Of a stretch of DNA of 33,221 nt, positions 31,585 through 33,221 are shown piece after piece. A model generated the notes under the pieces. That model saw only the letters and a list, made by a program, of their open reading frames with translations. It had not been told where the DNA came from and ran no database searches. The translations under genes and the position numbers were made by a program. The stretch's first letter is position 1. Every line of letters starts with the position of its first letter. Origin of the DNA: DAOOKJ01 sp035360795 (GTDB lineage: Bacteria; Patescibacteriota; Minisyncoccia; UBA6257); NCBI GenBank assembly GCA_035360795.1, contig DAOSBJ010000005.1, positions 1 through 33,221 of the forward strand. Direction: 5' to 3'.

Positions 31585-32478
31585 ATGACTCTTTATACTT
31601 TTCGTTCTAAAAATATAACTAAGACGTGGTTTTTTATCAGTCTTTTTTTGGTTTTTATCATTTTTTTAGGCTGGCTTTTTGCTGAAATCTACGATAATTC
31701 AATAATTTTAATTATTGCTATTGCCATTGCCTTTGTTCAGAGTTTTTTGAGTTATTGGTATTCAGATAAAATAATTTTGGGTTTATATAAAGCAAAAGAA
31801 GTTAAAAAAGAAGATAATCCAGAACTTTATCGGATTGTGGAAAATCTTTCTATTGCCGCTGGTTTACCAATGCCAAAAATATATCTAATTAATGACCCTT
31901 CGCCTAATGCTTTTGCTACTGGTAGAAATCCTAGTCACAGTGTGGTTTGCGTTACCACTGGCCTCCTTGAAAAATTGGAAAAGTCAGAATTAGAAGGAGT
32001 AATTGCTCACGAATTGTCTCATATCGGCAATTATGATATTTTACTTGCTTCAGTGATTGTTATTTTAGCAGGAGTAGTTTCTCTTTTGGCAAGATGGTTT
32101 TTAAATGGTTCTCTTCCTCGCAAAAGCGAGAGTGAAGATAATGGCAATGTAAGGATAGTTATTCTTTTATTAGGTTTAATTTTTGCGATTTTAGCCCCAA
32201 TTTTTACCACTCTTTTAAGATTAGCAATTTCCAGAAAAAGAGAATTTTTGGCTGATGCTAATGCTGCTCTTTTAACTCGTTATCCAGAAGGATTGGCTCG
32301 AGCATTAGAAAAAATCAGTAGCGACCCCCAACCATTAAAAAATACTGATCAATCAACTGCCCATTTGTTTATTGCTGACCCTTTCAAAAAAAAGAAAGTC
32401 AGTTGGTTCGCGAAAATTCTAATGACTCATCCGCCGGTTGAAGAAAGGATTAAAATTTTAAGAGGGATGAGCGTTTAA
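31585..32478 (+). CDS. htpX: zinc metalloprotease HtpX
   Basis: A 297-residue M48-family membrane protease that degrades damaged membrane proteins. Helices lie at about 15-33, 38-56, 152-172 and 190-212. The zinc site is HELSH (142-146), with the third ligand E220 in REFLADANAAL, and NAFATGRNP precedes it as usual. The C-terminal FKKKKVSWFAKILMTHPPVEERIKIL ends with the typical HPP motif. GGTGAG about 10 bases upstream of the ATG is a weak ribosome site. It is probably co-transcribed with lemA. Confidence 0.95.
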   Translation: MTLYTFRSKNITKTWFFISLFLVFIIFLGWLFAEIYDNSIILIIAIAIAFVQSFLSYWYSDKIILGLYKAKEVKKEDNPELYRIVENLSIAAGLPMPKIYLINDPSPNAFATGRNPSHSVVCVTTGLLEKLEKSELEGVIAHELSHIGNYDILLASVIVILAGVVSLLARWFLNGSLPRKSESEDNGNVRIVILLLGLIFAILAPIFTTLLRLAISRKREFLADANAALLTRYPEGLARALEKISSDPQPLKNTDQSTAHLFIADPFKKKKVSWFAKILMTHPPVEERIKILRGMSV

Positions 32479-32489
32479 GAAAATAAAAT

Positions 32490-32518
32490 TTTCAAAGTTT
32501 TAAAATAGATGTTATAAT
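32490..32518 (+). promoter_or_regulatory. promoter of the DUF4870-like gene
   Basis: TTTCAA (32490-32495), a spacing of 17 and TATAAT (32513-32518) preceded by TGT. The leader of about 60 bases contains an 8-bp inverted repeat TTCGCCTT/AAGGCGAA followed by A8, which is not terminator-like. Confidence 0.65.
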
Positions 32519-32587
32519 TAAAAAGGTCGATTCGCCTTGATTCAAATTAAAAAGGCGAAAAAAATTTAAAAAAATTAAAATAAATTT

Positions 32588-32965
32588 ATGGCAGAAGAAA
32601 TAAAACAGGAAGAGAAAAAAGAGAGTCCTAAAATGAACGAAAATAAACTTTGGGGAATTTTGAGTTATATCTCTATCCTTTGTTTAATTCCCTTGTTTAC
32701 TAAGAAAGATAATGATTTCGTTTACTTTCACGCAAAACAGGGTTTAGTACTGTTTATTGCAGAAATTATTTGGTATGTCATAACCAGTATTGTGAGTGCT
32801 CTGTTTTTGAAAAATATTGTGGCTCTTTCTATTTGGGGTGTAATTGCTACTTTAGTTAATCTTGGCTTGGTGATTTTAGCAATTTTGGGAATTATTAATG
32901 TTGTTCAGGATAAGAAGAAAGAATTGCCCTTGATTGGAAAATTTAGTGAAAAGATAAAGATTTAA
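32588..32965 (+). CDS. DUF4870/Tic20-like small membrane protein
   Basis: A 125-residue protein. A charged N-terminal tail (1-17) is followed by NKLWGILSYISILCLIPLF, then KDNDFVYFHAKQGLVLFIAEII. Three or four membrane helices fill most of residues 18-106, with GIINVVQDKKKELPLIGKF at the end. The segment FxxFHAxQGLVLF and the ending GxxxPLxGxF are the pattern of DUF4870 and Tic20-like proteins, whose bacterial function is unknown. It has its own promoter and is followed by a weak hairpin. Confidence 0.8.
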   Translation: MAEEIKQEEKKESPKMNENKLWGILSYISILCLIPLFTKKDNDFVYFHAKQGLVLFIAEIIWYVITSIVSALFLKNIVALSIWGVIATLVNLGLVILAILGIINVVQDKKKELPLIGKFSEKIKI

Positions 32966-32973
32966 AAATAGCT

Positions 32974-32998
32974 CTCTCTTTCATAAACATAAAGAGGG
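32974..32998 (+). terminator. weak hairpin after the DUF4870-like gene
   Basis: CTCTCTTT (32974-32981) pairs with AAAGAGGG (32991-32998), with one G-U pair and a 9-base loop. No U-tract follows, so termination would be inefficient. Confidence 0.4.
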
Positions 32999-33021
32999 AA
33001 TAAAAGGAGGAGTCGCATAGT

Positions 33022-33122
33022 TCCGCCTGCCTACCGGCAGGCGGACAGGGGACTAGGCGGTTGATTGTTCTCGATTTATCTAAAATTTATTTAAATTTTA
33101 GTAATAAACGCAATCCCGCCTA
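33022..33122. repeat. nested palindrome region before tRNA-Ser
   Basis: Three inverted repeats lie close together: a perfect 10-bp GC-rich hairpin (33022-33031 with 33036-33045, loop TACC); a 7-bp outer stem TAGGCGG (33054-33060) with CCGCCTA (33116-33122), extended by GATTG/CAATC; and, nested in the latter, a perfect 10-bp AT-rich hairpin (33080-33089 with 33092-33101). No reading frame is present. Palindromic repeat elements or a processed leader of tRNA-Ser are the options. Confidence 0.65.
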
Positions 33123-33126
33123 TAGC

Positions 33127-33216
33127 GGAAAGGTGGCTGAGCGGTCTAAAGCGCGCGCTTGGAGAGCGCGTGTCCTGGTAACGGGACCGTGGGTTCGAAT
33201 CCCACCCTTTCCGCCA
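33127..33216 (+). tRNA. tRNA-Ser (anticodon GGA)
   Basis: A 90-base class II tRNA. The acceptor GGAAAGG pairs with CCTTTCC, the D-arm is GGCTGAGCGGTC, the anticodon loop is TTGGAGA (GGA), and a long variable arm (TGTCCTGGTAACGGGACC) is followed by the T-arm GTGGG-TTCGAAT-CCCAC. The discriminator is G, followed by CCA, the only such case among the five tRNAs of this window. Confidence 0.96.
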
Positions 33217-33221
33217 ATTTT

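Noticed and set aside
33009..33070. A tRNA-like string (AGTCGCATAGT ... GGACTAGGCGG) before tRNA-Ser.
   Set aside because: No anticodon stem or T-arm can be formed and a GC palindrome interrupts it; treated as part of the palindromic region.

Overview
The window reads as a strongly AT-rich bacterial chromosome from a candidate phyla radiation (Patescibacteria, most likely Parcubacteria-like) genome. The reasons are: compact genes with overlaps, a DUF4012 protein beside murJ, a shortened HrcA, a short division cluster, four of five tRNA genes without an encoded CCA end, and AT-rich intergenic DNA with small repeats. Standard code 11 fits: no UGA lies inside recognised genes and one gene (the CorA homologue) ends in TGA. 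The phylum call is inference from gene content, since no rRNA is present.

Layout. Bases 1-520 hold rnpB (minus strand) with its terminator and promoter. Bases 672-8185 carry a plus-strand run (DUF4012 protein, murJ, lepA, an FtsB/DivIC-like protein, tRNA-Gly, rsmE) that meets mnmA convergently. Bases 8276-9616 hold tRNA-Thr, an L10 leader with attenuator, rplJ, rplL and tRNA-Val. Bases 9756-13507 are a short dcw cluster: a MraZ operator, then mraZ, rsmH, an ftsL-like gene and ftsI. tRNA-Glu, two proteins of unknown function and rplU follow. Bases 15374-19803 are a minus-strand run transcribed corA-like, cysS, dnaB, recR. Bases 19804-25675 form the heat-shock cluster hrcA, grpE, dnaK, an unknown membrane protein, dnaJ, followed by an ABC exporter and rmuC. 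Bases 28777-30916 hold groES-groEL behind their own CIRCE element. The window closes with lemA, htpX, a DUF4870-like membrane protein, a nested-palindrome region and tRNA-Ser.

How it works together. Most genes are housekeeping: wall precursor flipping and septal synthesis, ribosome production, tRNA and rRNA modification, replication and repair, and protein folding. Regulation can be read directly in several places. MraZ-type repeats with a 10-bp period sit at the mraZ promoter. An L10 leader has mutually exclusive hairpins. Two CIRCE operators, at hrcA and at groES, share the same unusual asymmetric half-sites. Many promoters have an extended -10 box (TGnTATAAT or TGGTAAAAT), and almost no start codon has a well-placed Shine-Dalgarno sequence.

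The least explained items are a GC-rich 157-bp element with terminal inverted repeats before dnaJ, a perfect 42-bp palindrome between corA and hrcA, the nested palindromes before tRNA-Ser, and the unknown 302-aa and 329-aa proteins. No CRISPR array, transposase or phage gene was seen.
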